Source of the DNA: Armigeres subalbatus
Lineage: Eukaryota; Arthropoda; Insecta; Diptera; Culicidae
Length of the DNA stretch: 64,000 bases
NCBI RefSeq assembly: GCF_024139115.2
Contig: NC_085141.1
Location: 169,024,994-169,088,993, forward strand
Direction of reading: 5' to 3'
Part shown: positions 11,751 through 22,240 of the stretch, piece after piece
Layout: each line of letters starts with the position of its first letter
Position numbering within the stretch: position 1 is the first letter of the stretch
Position numbers and translations under genes: made by a program
The notes under the pieces: generated by a model
Told to the model about the DNA's origin: nothing
Database searches by the model: none
What the model saw: only the letters and a program-made list of their open reading frames with translations

Positions 11751-12012
11751 CTAGTTGACCCGGCAGACGTTGTCCTGCATAGAAGGCGAGAATGTGCATT
11801 CCGAACTGCCCATGCAAAATTCGCATAGGAATCACAATTTTAGTTTTTCCCGATTTGCTCAACTTTACTCGTAATTTTCGCATTAGGAAATGTCATATAA
11901 ACCCGTCGGAAACTATAACGAATGTTTCTGCTGAAGATATGAAAAAAATCTAACCAGCCGTTTTCGAGTTATGCGGATACGAACACAGACCATTTCATTT
12001 TTATATATAAGA
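11751..12012 (-). mobile_element. Non-autonomous Helitron-like element, copy 1
   Basis: On the minus strand it begins TCTTATATATAAAAATG and ends GCCGGGTCAACTAG. These are a TC start and a CTAG end, with a GCAG..CTGC hairpin just before the end. The insertion lies between A and T, as Helitrons do. Copy 2 at 24256-24517 also measures 262 bp and shares GAAATGGTCTGTGTTCGTAT, CCGACGGGTTTATATGA and the terminus. There is no coding capacity. Confidence 0.75.
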
Positions 12013-12248
12013 TTTTCATATTTTCATTTTATCATATTTTTATATTTTCATATTCTCGTATTCCGATTGGCCCATACGGCCCCCTGTCCTATAATATTGA
12101 CTGTCCTACTTTCAAAGCTATTTCTTCTTTTATCCTGTTCTTCTTTTCGTATTCATCCTTTTCTTTTTATTATTTCTTTCTGGCTTTATATATCTCACTA
12201 GAACTGGGTATTTGTATTTTGTACGCCAGTGAAGAACGAGCTGTGCTG

Positions 12249-12795
12249 TAGGGTAAAATGCCCAATAGTGGACCCCCTAGTAGCGGAATATTGCTCTTCC
12301 TGTCATAAGGCTTTGAAATGTTCAACATATTAACTCTGCTTGATATTTAACAACAAGCTCTGCATCCCCTCTTGACGATACATACATAAAACGCCCAAAT
12401 ACACGACGTTATTCGTTGAAATTAACATTTTAAAGTCTAACTGAATTCGCCCTATAGTAGACCCCTTGGGGCTCCATAATAGGAAATTGCTTCCCTATAG
12501 TCGACACTTTATTTGATTTCCATGTTGCGTTTCGGGACGTTCTTCTTCCCTATTATGGACCATCCAAAATATTCCTATAATTGATACTCTCGTGTTTATT
12601 TTTTATAGAATTGTAAAAATCAACTAATTTTACTTTCCGTACCATATCCAATGCATGTAATCAAATCATAGGACTGTAAGGTATGTTTTCCCGATAGAAT
12701 TTCATAGCAAAATGATGACATTGTGCAGTAATAATGCAAAAATGGCTGGAGGGTCCACTATTGGTTGGGGGTCCACTATTGGTCACTTTACCCTA
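12249..12795. mobile_element. TIR element, TAGGGTAAA termini
   Basis: The left end TAGGGTAAAATGCCCAATAG mirrors the right end CTATTGGTCACTTTACCCTA. Internal copies of the word GTAGACCCC, GTCCACTATTGG and similar add subterminal repeats. The TA at each end suggests a TA-target (Tc1/mariner-type) MITE. It is 547 bp and non-coding. Confidence 0.7.
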
Positions 12796-14770
12796 GTTAA
12801 AATTCTCTTCAGTGAAGAATTAAAAAGGACTACATACATTAATAAATCATGTTCATGGAATCGAAAATCCGATTTTAGAAAACAATGCTGGACCAAAAAA
12901 ATGAATTGCCAAACCATTATTCAACAAATCCGATGAAAAGAGAATTGTACATAATTCGAATCCGTTACCTTCCAATCGATTGATAATCCTAAGCCTTCGC
13001 TCACTAGGCTAACTTAAGATCCCACATAGAACTTTAAACCTTCTTTTCGTCAACAAATTCTCCGTACATGACTTATATAGTTTGATCTGAAGTTAGTGCT
13101 CTCAACTGTGGTGTCGCATTCTATTAACTGCCATCGGGGATACATGCAAATGATAGGAAAACAACAAAATGCGAAATCTTGTCTACTGTAGCCGAGCATA
13201 ACTTTTCGATGCCACATGTTTGCTCTAAGTTCGCCGATGAGCTGAGCACCAAAAACAAAACACTGAGGTTTTGGGCGGGCAGCAGCGCTTTTCCAGACGG
13301 TCGTGTTGCGCCAAACAAACGACGCTTGGGGTGTCACAACACAACTTGTTCTACTCATCTTTTCTGTCCCGATAGACAATCTCTCCGGTTGGCTGTTTGC
13401 TCGGCCAAATAAACTTCAAGTTTCCACGTAACACATGTTAAATATTAACTAATTTTCTACACTTCCAGTGCGCTTAACTTTGAAGTGAAGTTTACCAAGC
13501 TGTGATCTATCACTATCTTTTCCTACCAAACTAGAGCCTGCTTACATAAATTTAAGAAGGGAAGAGCAACAGTTTTGCATTAAAGAATGGAACCTATTAC
13601 ATGTGCTTAGACTGAGCCTGATACGTCTCCGGAATGTTTTCTAAAATGCATTTTACTAATAGTTACAAAACAAATGTGCATGTTAAAATATATTTAGTAT
13701 TTGAGAATATATTGAAAAGAATTTCACAAAATTTAAAAACATTATTTAAACAATTTAAATATTGTTTGAATAAATATTTGAATTCAATAAAATTAGTGAG
13801 CCGATGCTTTCTGTTGGCCGCAAATATTTGTTACTACTCTGGGTATGGATTATAATATTACATGCCACATAATTTATGTATAAAATTAGCCTTGATGAAT
13901 CACCATCTCAAACAGGCGGGAGGTAAATTTGATTTCTTCAAAATTGTTATGTTACAGAAGGCATAACTTATTATGCAAGGCTATTCACTGTAGCTCATCC
14001 AAATTTGGGCTTAAATTCAAAACAATAGTTGCTTCCTGAGAGTTGCTTCTATCAGTTTGATTTATTAAAAGCTTCAGACGCATACAAAAACAATATCGTG
14101 TCTTTTAATCGGAGAAAACGGGTTTTCAAGCATCAAATGTAGGAAGGTGTACATGAAATGAAGTTGAAAAGAGAGGAAATTATGAGACACACCGGAAAAC
14201 GATACATTCTACGAGAATATATTTAGCAGCCAGTGCCTCCCGGCCAAACGAGAAAACGTAAACTGTTCAACGGTTTACACACGATCCGGAGACCCTTGTT
14301 TTATTTTTTTCCCTCCTGCTGTATTTTAGCATCCATGTTACAGGAACAGGAATGGCCCGAGGACGGAGTTGCATGTGAAGGATTGTCATCGGCATCAAGT
14401 TTACTGAACTGGCAAGAATGAAAACTGAGTATTGTCGTTACTTTTACCATCAGCTAGTGCGCTACGTAAAAGGAAGCACCATTTGCAAGAGTTAATTGCC
14501 TGCGGTTCTTGAATGAATGTTACTTACAATGTTTTTCCCGTGTTTCTTGATTCTATTTCATTTTCTCCAAGAAAAAAAGGAAAAGCTTGTAGCATTTATG
14601 CATCGTTTGCTGAATAGAAGTTAAATGTTATTGTCACTTGTTTGATCCATTTATTCAGTACCACCTTTTGCATCACTCTCATATTATTATGAATAGAAAG
14701 TTGTTTGAAGCTCGATAGCTTCAATGTTTTGATGGACATTTTAACATATATAGTCCTACATGTGGATCCG
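12796..14770. other. No gene recognised
   Basis: Bases 13050-13410 are somewhat GC-richer and carry overlapping short frames on both strands, none with a recognised domain. The remainder is AT-rich. Nothing supports an exon. Confidence 0.35.
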
Positions 14771-14771
14771 C

Positions 14772-14905
14772 GACGTTAGGCATAAGGACGTTAGTCATTA
14801 GTACGTTAGGCATAATGGACGTTAGGCATAAATCTGCCTTCTTTAAGTCATGGGCTGTTCTTTAGGTTATTTAATGCCTAACGTACTTATGTCTAACGGG
14901 GTATA
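14772..14905. repeat. ACGTTAGGCATAA repeats with inverted end
   Basis: Four diverged copies of GACGTTAGGCATAA lie at 14772-14835. Inverted TGCCTAACGTACTTATG and GTCTAACGG follow at about 14874-14898. The direct word CCTACATGTGG occurs just outside both edges (about 14755 and 14910), so this may be a small inserted element with a duplicated target. Confidence 0.5.
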
Positions 14906-15249
14906 CCCCTACATGTGGTCAAGCAATATATAGCCAGAATTCGAAAACGCATTTAATTCAGAGCTTTCGTTGTATTTAAATCAGATATTACTACACTGCC
15001 TCCGAAACGAGACGCGATTCTATCGATTGGCGATTCTGAGTAATGTAAAATTTGAAGTTTGACAGCATACATCATCAGAGCCCAACTCAGAGTCGAATGC
15101 AAGTTAAAATAAAAAGAAGACAACCGACGGTGTTAACTTTGATAGATCCTACAGCGCAGCATAGGAAGATAATTTTAAAATTCTTATAGTAAATTTTGGA
15201 CAAAATATAATTAAACTCTGATTGATGTACGATACGTACCGCTTCCCAC

Positions 15250-15480
15250 TCAATGTCAGATTTTTATTCCATTTTGCCATTGAAAGACATATTTTGACGT
15301 AGGACTAGGTCTGTGTTTTCTATATTGGGGTACACTTTGTGATTGCGAAAATCGGAGACCGCTGCGAAAATATGATAGGCTTTGACCGTAAATAGCTCAG
15401 CCGGTTCTCAATGGATTTTCAAAATTTTTAGAACATTAGATCGAGGAGGAGTCATCGCTTGTTCTAAAAATACAGATTTT
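15250..15480. repeat. Dispersed GACGTAGGACTA repeat, copy 1
   Basis: Shares GACGTAGGACTA, ATTGGGGTACACTTT, AAATATGATAGGCTTTGAC and a CAATGGATTTTC-like word with the inverted copy at 62195-62410. It is a non-coding dispersed repeat. A related inverted pair with GACGTAGG and GACCACTTTTAGTGAC-type words lies at 21690-21825 and 40670-40790. Confidence 0.55.
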
Positions 15481-15994
15481 CATTGAATTATTATTCATTG
15501 ATTTATTATTGAAAATTGACAAACAGTTTAATGAAATAGTGAAACAATCAATCCCGTATATGCTTCGCAAGCACAGATTTCAAAATCAAGCAACTAGTGG
15601 GTTTGGATCTAATCCACAGTTCGTACGAGATTTCACGCAGAGCGAAAGCAGCAGCTCGAAGGCACTGATAGCAGTCTTAACGTAAAACTATCGCATCGAT
15701 GGTAGTCGCCGAAATGGTTGCTGTAGATCACCCAACCTCAACGATGGCAGCTATAGCGCTTTGGTCAGCAGTGGCGTGATCGACTAGCAGCAGTCCGTCG
15801 CCGAGCAGTACATATCTGTCGCAACGATGACGCTGTTATCGACGGTTCCAGCAGAAAGTTATTCATCGAGTGGCCGTTGCCTGCAGCAGTAACACTAAGT
15901 AAATCAAAAACCAGGTCTTCGCAGGTTAATTGTTTCATATGAAGAAAGTGTTCTTTACAAAAACGGCGTCTGTTGCGAATCCGCCCCACCAATG

Positions 15995-16425
15995 GCAATG
16001 CTGAAAATTCATTTTTTTAATAAATATCTTGGCAGTGCATATGCACAGCACATGTTTCGAAATGAAAAAATTGATATGAAATTTGCGAAAAAGAATCCAC
16101 ATGTCTTGAAGGGACTCGAACCCTCAACCTCCTACTCCCTAGAGAGGCGTGATAACCCGTACACAACAAGACCACTTAAAGGTCACGTTTGAGGAAAAGC
16201 CATCAGAATCCGAGTACCAAACTTCAACGCGGTGAGCTCTTTCTTGCTAATCGAATATCTTTCAGATGCTTGATTTGTCCAATCTTCATATGTGCTTTAC
16301 TGTTGTATATCCACAGTCAAGCGAGCCCACCTTGTTTATTATTCGAGAAACAAGGTGGGCTCGCTTGACTGTGGATATTCAACAGTAAAGCACATGTGAA
16401 GATTTTTTTTTTCAAGTTCGTTTAT
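15995..16425 (-). mobile_element. Element carrying a tRNA-like sequence, copy 1
   Basis: The edge word TTTAATAAATATCTTGGC..GTGCATATGCACAG matches the edges of the related units at 48140-48385 and 48480-48945 in inverted form. Inside lies a 72-nt tRNA-like sequence (16102-16173, minus). There is also a near-perfect hairpin at 16287-16402 whose stems are CCACAGTCAAGCGAGCCC and its complement. The same GCGAG..CTGTGGATATNCAACAGTAAAGCA segment appears once, unpaired, at about 48575-48615, so the hairpin arose by inverted duplication in this copy. Confidence 0.65.
16102..16173 (-). other. tRNA-like sequence (SINE/tRNA-derived), copy 1
   Basis: On minus it reads GGTCTTG ... GGTTCGAGTCC ... CAAGACA. 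Box B is perfect, the T stem is GAGGG/CCCTT here, and the D-arm region is GTGTACGGGTTATCAC. The acceptor ends pair in six of seven positions. The anticodon loop would be CTAGGGA. It is judged a tRNA-derived promoter module within a repeat rather than a working tRNA gene. Confidence 0.6.
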
Positions 16426-16754
16426 TTGGTAGGCTCAGGCGTGTATAACACTTTACGGAGCCATGGTCCTTTGTGATATATACAAGCAATATCATTTTCT
16501 TGTACAGTTAGTAAGAGAGCAATAGAAGCGGAGGTGAACTAGCCTTGGGCTAAAAACCTCTTTAATAAAGATTATAATAATAATAAGCAATAGAAGCCAG
16601 CGTACTCGTGATGACTCGAGGTTAGTTAACAATGTTTAAGGATGGATGGGGCTTAGGATTTGGGATCGTCTATCGTGTTTCAGCGGTAAATCATCGAGTG
16701 GCTGACGTTTGCGTCAGTAGCAGTGAAGTAGAATTTTCTACCAAAATTCTGATT

Positions 16755-16935
16755 TTCTGCGTGCGCAGTTCAAAACCTCTTTCGGAGGTCTGAATCTTGC
16801 GGCTCATGATCGGGAGGCCTCAGCCGCGTTACGCTCGAAAATGTCGTATATGAAGATGTTCACGATGCCTTTCGCTCTCAACGAGACGCCAGCTTCCAGG
16901 TGGACCTGCTTCAACAACCATGTAAATGTAGATAG
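16755..16935 (-). pseudogene. Histone H2B pseudogene fragment
   Basis: On the minus strand the translation reads [19 protein letters not shown] then [17 protein letters not shown]. This aligns with the H2B histone-fold core: the helix ending in LKQVH, then the conserved DIFER and AAEASR blocks. After EASR the canonical nine-or-so residues before the C-terminal helix are missing and the frame shifts. The text then resumes as [12 protein letters not shown], matching the ITSREIQT block. The basic N-terminal tail is not recognisable and the C-terminal helix degenerates. The deletion and frameshift make it a dead copy. No second histone gene was recognised nearby. The homology call rests on several ordered blocks and is fairly secure. 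Confidence 0.7.
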
Positions 16936-17084
16936 TATAGTTTTCTTTCCTCCGTAGCTTCCACTTCGGTTGTGTATTGTCCTTGACGATATTTTTTCTG
17001 AGTCTTGCTGTTGCTGCTTACAGCCGCCGTAGCAGCCATCGTCCTGAAAAGAACCTAATTTTATTTTCACAATACGCCTTCCTA

Positions 17085-17215
17085 TTCACTAACAGCAACC
17101 GTTGCGTGGAAATATCTCTTGAGTGCTGTTACTGTCAGCAACGGCCTCTCGATGATCCGCTTTCTGTTGGGACTGCTGCTACTGGTGTCATCGTTGCGAC
17201 AGTACTGTGCAGCCC
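17085..17215. repeat. Dispersed repeat sharing CAACGGCC..CTCGATGA
   Basis: GTTACTGTCAGCAACGGCC, TCTCGATGATCC, CTTTCTGTTGG and GTGTCATCGTTGCGACAG here match, in inverted orientation, 15800-15900. A weaker match is at 16690-16740 (AGCCACTCGATGATTTACCG on minus). The three related stretches flank the H2B fragment, so that fragment may sit inside a repeated unit. Confidence 0.45.
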
Positions 17216-17533
17216 TGTTGTCCGCAGCCCAGTCCGTAAATTGATTTTGATACCTGTGCTTACGATGCATTGGTTGGTGTATAACAGTTGTCTATTTTTC
17301 TGAAATTTCTCATACCGAGCCCACCTAGAAACAATCTCCGAGTCACAAATAAGATAAAAATACTCATTTCGATAGAAAACTTGCAGGTAATAGAGAACCC
17401 GCAACAAATTGTTATTTCAGTCAATAATAAACCGGTGCAATGAACAGTAGCGTTTTCCTGCGCTATTTATGTACGTGCCTTCCTTTGCTGAAAGAAAGTG
17501 ATTATTAAACCGAATAAGCACCAGGGCCCTAGG

Positions 17534-17836
17534 GCCCTCCTTAGCCGTGTTGTAAGAGGGGGTAAGACGCGCGGCTACAAAGCAAGACCATGCTGAGGGT
17601 GGCTGGGTTCAATTTCCGGTGCCAGTCTAGGTAATTTTCGGATTGAAAATCGTCTCGACTTCCCTGGGCATACAAGTATCATCGTGATAGCTTCATGTTA
17701 TACAAATGCAAAATGGGAAACGTGGCTTAGAAACCTCGGAGTTAATAACTGCGGAAGTGCTTAATGAACACTAAGCTGCGAGGCGGCTCTGTCCCAGTGT
17801 GGGGATGTAATGCCAATAAGAGAAGAAAGAAGAAAA
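17534..17836 (+). mobile_element. Feilai SINE (tRNA-related)
   Basis: Strong resemblance to the Aedes Feilai family. It has GTAAGACGCGCGGCTAC, CAAAGCAAGACCATGCTGAG, the box B-like GGGTTCAATTTCCGG, GAAAATCGTCTCGACTTCCC, GAACACTAAGCTGCGAGGCG and the end GGGGATGTAATGCCAATAAG plus a GAA-rich tail. Feilai is known as a tRNA-related SINE mobilised by LINE machinery. A second copy lies inverted at 37833-38113. Confidence 0.88.
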
Positions 17837-17859
17837 AAGCACCACTGTGAATATATCAT

Positions 17860-17962
17860 AAAGTGACCAGACGTCCCGGATTATGCGGGACAGTCCCGGA
17901 TCCAGCCTACTTGTCCCGCATTGCTATGCGTCCCGGAAAATGTCCCGCATTCCATGATGAAT
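17860..17962. repeat. GTCCCGGAT/GTCCCGCAT repeats
   Basis: Repeated and inverted GTCCCG words (ACGTCCCGGATTATGCGGGAC and TGTCCCGCATT) abut the left end of the satellite-bearing element. They look like a small palindromic repeat that was the insertion target. Confidence 0.45.
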
Positions 17963-18424
17963 CTACAGGGGATGTCCAAAATAACTGGGATAGGCAAATT
18001 TTGGGCATAATTAGATATGTTGTAACTATGTCAAATATTATCCGATTTGGACAATTCAGGGATGCCTAAACTAGAAATTTAATGTAGTTTCACCATATGT
18101 TCATGGAACCGACCATGGCCATCGGATACCGGAGATATTCCGGGTTTTTCGAAGGTAGGTTCAGAACCGTAAATTTGTGGTGGGTATTAGGATAGGTGGT
18201 GGTTAGAAACAGAATAATATTAGTAACCACAAATAAAGTAGGGCTCTTTCTGATTGAAACCATATGTTGAAATTCGAAATCGGACCAGAATCAAGTGAGA
18301 TATGGCCATTTGTTTAGAATCGGTGCCGTTCGGGAGTTTAAAAGGGACCAGGTCACAAATTTATTTGTATCAAGTTCTTTGACCGATCTTCCATTATGAA
18401 TACATTCCTGAAGTCTTCTATCAC

Positions 18425-19553
18425 GTCTAAAATGGAAAACTAACCAAAAAGACGGATTCTGAGTTCGCTGGGGTGCCCCCGGGGAACCCGTAGAGGGGAC
18501 ATTTCAGTTTTGGCACCAAAGCTAGCCATTCGACGGTTCGTTTTTCATGGTTTTCTATCAGGAAGCGAGATATGAGTATAAAATGGACCATTGATGGCTA
18601 TGACCGCTTCCGGGACCTACGGATTGTCCCCGGGGAACCCGTAGAAGGGGACATTTCTGTTTTAGCGCCAAAACTGGTCGTTCGACGGATCGTTTTTCAT
18701 GGTTTTCTATCAGGAAGCGAGGTATGAGTATAAAATGGACCATTGACGGCTTTGACCACTTCCGGGACCTACGGATTGTCCCCGAGGAACCCGTAGAGGG
18801 GACATTTCTGTTTTAGCGCCAAAACTGGTCATTCGACGGTTCGTTTTTCATGGTTTTCTATCAGGAAGCGAGGTATGAGTGTAAAATGGACAATTGATAG
18901 CTTTGACCGCTTCCGGGACCTACGGATTGTCCCCGGGGAACCCGTAGAAGGGGACATTCCAGTTTTAGCGCCAAAACTGGTCGTTCGACGGATCGTTTTT
19001 CATGGTTTTCTATCAGGAAGCGAGGTATGAGTATAAAATGGACCATTGACGGCTTTGACCGCTTCCGGGACCTACGGATTGTCCCCGGGGAACCCGTAGA
19101 AGGGGACATTTCTGTTTTAGTGCCAAAACTGGTCATTCGACGGTTCGTTTTTCATGGTTTTCTATCAGGAAGCGAGGTATGAGTATTAAATGGACAATTG
19201 ATAGCTTTGACCGCTTCCAGGATTTACGGATTGTCCACAGGGAACCCGTAGAAGGGGACATTCCAGTTTCATCGCCAAAACTGGTTGTTCGACGGATCGT
19301 TTTTCATGGTTTTCTATCAGGAAGCGAGGTATGAGTATAAAATGGACCATTGACGGCTTTGACCGCTTCCGAGACTTACGGATTGTCCCCGGGGAACCCG
19401 TAGATCGGGACATTTCTGTTTTAGCGCCAAAACGGGTTAATCGACGGTTCGTTTTTCATGGTTTTTTATCAGGAAGCGAGGTATGCGTATAAAATGGACA
19501 ATTGACGGCTTTGACCGTTTCCGGAACCTACGGATTTGTCCCCGGGGAACCGT
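18425..19553 (+). repeat. 152-bp tandem repeat array, direct part
   Basis: Seven copies are seen. The word TTTTCTATCAGGAAGCGAG starts at 18551, 18703, 18854, 19006, 19158 and 19310, and as a variant at 19462: spacing 152 with one 151. Each unit also has TATAAAATGGACCATTGA, GGACCTACGGATTGTCCC and AACCCGTAGAAGGGGACAT. The open frames reading through it on either strand are repeat artefacts. Confidence 0.9.
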
Positions 19554-19965
19554 CGAATGACCAGTTTTGGCGCTAAAACTGGAATGTCCCCTTCTACAGG
19601 ATCCCCCGGGTACAATCCGTAGGTCCCGGAAGCGGTCAAAGCCGTCAATGGTCCATTTTATACTCATACCTCGCTTCCTGATAGAAAACCATGAAAAACG
19701 AACCGTCGAACGACCAGTTTTGGCGCTAAAACAGAAGTGTCCTCTTCTACGGGTTCCCCGGGGACAATCCATAGGTCTCGGAAGCGGTCAAAGCCGTCAA
19801 TTGTCCATTTTATACTCATACCTCGCTTCCTGATAAAAAAAAACATGAAAAACGATCCGTCGAACGACCAGTTTTGGTGCTAAAACTGGAATGTCCCCTT
19901 CTACGGGTTCCCCGGGGACAATCCGTAGGTCCTGGAAGCGGTCAAAGCTATCAATTGTCCATTTA
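19554..19965 (-). repeat. 152-bp tandem repeat array, inverted part
   Basis: The same unit as 18425-19553 in reverse orientation, about 2.7 copies (CTCGCTTCCTGATAGAAAAC, TCAATGGTCCATTTTATAC). The head-to-head switch at about 19554 occurs inside CCGTCGAATGACCAG, so the array as a whole can fold back on itself. Confidence 0.85.
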
Positions 19966-20179
19966 ATTTTCGAAAAACCCGGAATATCTCCGGTATCCGA
20001 TGGCCATGGTCGGTTCCATGAACATATGGTGAAACTACATTAAATTTCTAGTTCAGGCATCCCTGAATTGTCCAAATCGGATAATATTTGACATAGTTAC
20101 AACATATCTAATTATGCCCAAAATTTGCCTATCCCAGTTATTTTGGTTATTATCCCAGTTATTTTGGACATCCCCTGTA

Positions 20180-21115
20180 TTAAGTTTGAAGAATTCATGG
20201 AATCCGTAAGAAATTGGATGTCCAGAAAATCTGTAACAGATTCGAAAATTATCGGAAGACAAAGATTTAACAAATTTTTCTCAGATAGCATATCAGGGCA
20301 GTCGGTATCTCCCTTTACAATTGATTGTCTCGCGTTAAATGGTTCTATTTTCAGAAAGGGGCAACGTTCCACGTACGGTGGCTTGTTCATCGGGTTACGC
20401 CATATGTGCACATTCTTCATATGGTTCCTATTCAGGCGATCCAACTGGCATAGAATGCGCTCAATGTGTAAGCATTTGACTCCAGAACTTTCCGAACAGT
20501 AGAGGGTTCTGAGACATGAATGATGTTGCACTTTTCGACACTAAGTAACAACAAATTAGGCGAACATCAATCCACGAAGGTACGCACCATATTTTGGAGC
20601 TCCAAGCAGTTCTGTCGTATTTTAATGTTTTTTAAATTTCTGTAATATCTGCACACAGCGCACTCTAGCTTTCACCTACTCAGTGACTGAGTAAAATTGT
20701 ATTGCCATCTCTTTTCTTCGCACGGAATTTTAACTCAATTTCCGTCAAAAGCAGGATTACTCAAAGTTTTGAGTTGTCCTGCTTTTGACGGAAATTGAGT
20801 AAATTTTCCATGGGATAGAAAGAGAGAGCAATACAATTTTACTCAGTCACTGAGTAGGTGATAGTTAGCGTGCGAGACATCGTTTATAAATATCGAGAAA
20901 AGCAGTGGAGCATGGTTACTGCGCTGCGGAATTCCCGAACTGTTAAAGGTTTTGCAGGATATTTATCGATCCTATCGAAACTAACTTATGAAACGCCGAG
21001 TTTCTGCAGTTCAGCGAGGATAGCATGGTCCACTATATTGAATGTCGCCTTCAGATCCATATATTCAGCATCAATCTCGCTTTCAGATTCATATACACCC
21101 CGACTCCATATAAAA
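20180..21115 (-). pseudogene. Non-LTR retrotransposon fragment (CR1/Jockey-like)
   Basis: On the minus strand 20880-21110 gives AEYMDLKATFNIVDHAIL, a reverse transcriptase palm motif (D-K-A-F-D-like). Bases 20180-20500 give PPYVERCPFLKIEPFNAR, matching the C-terminal block seen at 35374 (PPYVARCKLIDIQ). The region between is interrupted by a MITE (20657-20877), and the 3' side by the satellite-bearing element at the TA at 20178. Stops and frameshifts make it dead. Confidence 0.6.
20657..20877. mobile_element. Palindromic MITE, ~220 bp
   Basis: CACCTACTCAGTGACTGAG, TAAAATTGTATTGC and CTCAATTTCCGTCAAAAGCAG on the left are mirrored on the right by CTGCTTTTGACGGAAATTGAG, GCAATACAATTTTACTCAG and TCACTGAGTAGGTG. 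The central region is GGATTACTCAAAGTTTTGAG. It is inserted within the minus-strand non-LTR fragment. Confidence 0.75.
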
Positions 21116-21119
21116 AGTA

Positions 21120-21824
21120 AAAAATGGGCAAAACCGGCATCGATGTAGTTTTAACAGCCTCAAGGAAACAGTGACTCCTGTAAAAAAAATCAAGCAGCAT
21201 TGAACAGGCGCACAAAAATGACATTCCGCGATAATTTAGGATATCTTGTTTGTCTTCTTCCGTGTAGAAAGGATTTGTAAGATCTACGGATTCAAAAATA
21301 TTTAAAGATATTCTGAAGAACTTAGTTTATGCTGGCCGAAAAGAGCTGAGGTCTAGATTGTGAAACATTTCATTTTTTTTAATTCAAAGACTTTAGTGTA
21401 TGTAATTGTTTCTATAAAATCGAATAGTAAGCATCATACTGGGTGTAATATGTCAATAGGAGAGAAATCTCTTGTGAAACGATTTGATATGTTTTAATTT
21501 ATATAATGCATAAGGTGTCACTTAAATATATCACGATATACGTCGATAGTTAGAGCTGTATCGAAAATTGAACAGTTGGTTTACCGATTTTTAACAGTGC
21601 CTGGCGAAATTCAATTTTTTAATAGATTGGCGCTCCATTGGTTGGACAAAATTTTAAAAAGTACGTCGATCGATTGATACCAAAATTCTCAACATCGGGT
21701 GGAATACGGCTAAGTTATTGGCTTATACTTCCTGACCACTTTTAGTGACGGTCTCAAATTTGAATCTGTAGAATGACCCCCTATCTTCCCGAAGGACGTA
21801 ATCCTACGTCAAAAAAGGGTTAGG
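21120..21824. other. No gene recognised
   Basis: AT-rich. The right part (21690-21825) shares inverted words with 40670-40790 (GACGTAGG/CCTACGTC, CTTCCTGACCACTTTT, ACGGTC). It is otherwise unremarkable. Confidence 0.4.
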
Positions 21825-22005
21825 GACAAAAGGTCGAAAGGAAATAAGGTCGAAAGACAAAAGGTCGAAAGAGAGATGGTCGAAGGGACAAACGGTCGAC
21901 CTTCTGTCCTTTTCGACGTTTTGTCTTTGCGACCTTTTGTCCTTTCCACCTTTTGTCATTTCGACCATTTGTCATTCGGCCTTTTTTCCTTTCGAAATTT
22001 TGTAG
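21825..22005. repeat. GACAAAAGGTCGAAAG minisatellite with inverted half
   Basis: About four GACAAAAGGTCGAAAG-type units at 21827-21900 are followed by inverted units (CGACCTTTTGTCNTTT) to about 22005, so the array is a hairpin. The centre is GGTCGACC at about 21895. Confidence 0.75.
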
Positions 22006-22017
22006 TAGATTCGTCAA

Positions 22018-22240
22018 AAAAATGACTATCCAGATTTTCGCACACGGTAATGGCGGCTTTGTAGCTCTCCTTGTACTTATTTGACATCTGGCTTGGGTTT
22101 GATATTCCGTTTTCCTCCTGTTCAAGGATGAGGGGAAAAGGTAATCGAAATGTCAAACCCAAGAAGTACGGGGACGGATACACTTTTAAATCAACAGAGC
22201 CGCCATTAACGTGCGCGAGAAGCTGGATAGCATTTTACAT
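22018..22240. mobile_element. TIR element, ~220 bp
   Basis: CTATCCAGATTTTCGCACAC and GGTAATGGCGGCTTTG on the left mirror GAGCCGCCATTAACGTGCGC and GAAGCTGGATAG on the right. The inner arms share CTTGGGTTTGA..TTCC. It has no coding content. Confidence 0.6.

Larger units (their letters stand above)
17966..20177. mobile_element. TIR element (TA target) carrying a satellite array
   Basis: The left terminus CAGGGGATGTCCAAAATAAC and the right terminus (its reverse complement ending GGACATCCCCTG) are flanked by TA at 17964-17965 and 20178-20179, as expected for Tc1/mariner-type insertion. The inverted similarity extends about 200 bp inward (CATATGTTCATGGAACCG, CCGGTATCCGATGG). The right TIR has a local duplication of ATCCCAGTTATTTTGG. 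Between the TIRs lies a 152-bp tandem array that switches orientation near 19555. No transposase is present. It is a non-autonomous element that has amplified an internal satellite. The insertion target on the right is a non-LTR fragment. Confidence 0.8.

Noticed and set aside
18558..19846. Several open frames of 60-110 codons on both strands
   Set aside because: All read through the 152-bp tandem repeat and repeat the same peptide (FLIENHEKRSVERPVLA-type). They are satellite artefacts.
18425..19965. CRISPR array
   Set aside because: Regular repeats are present, but the whole 152-bp unit is conserved with no variable spacers, and the genome is a eukaryote.
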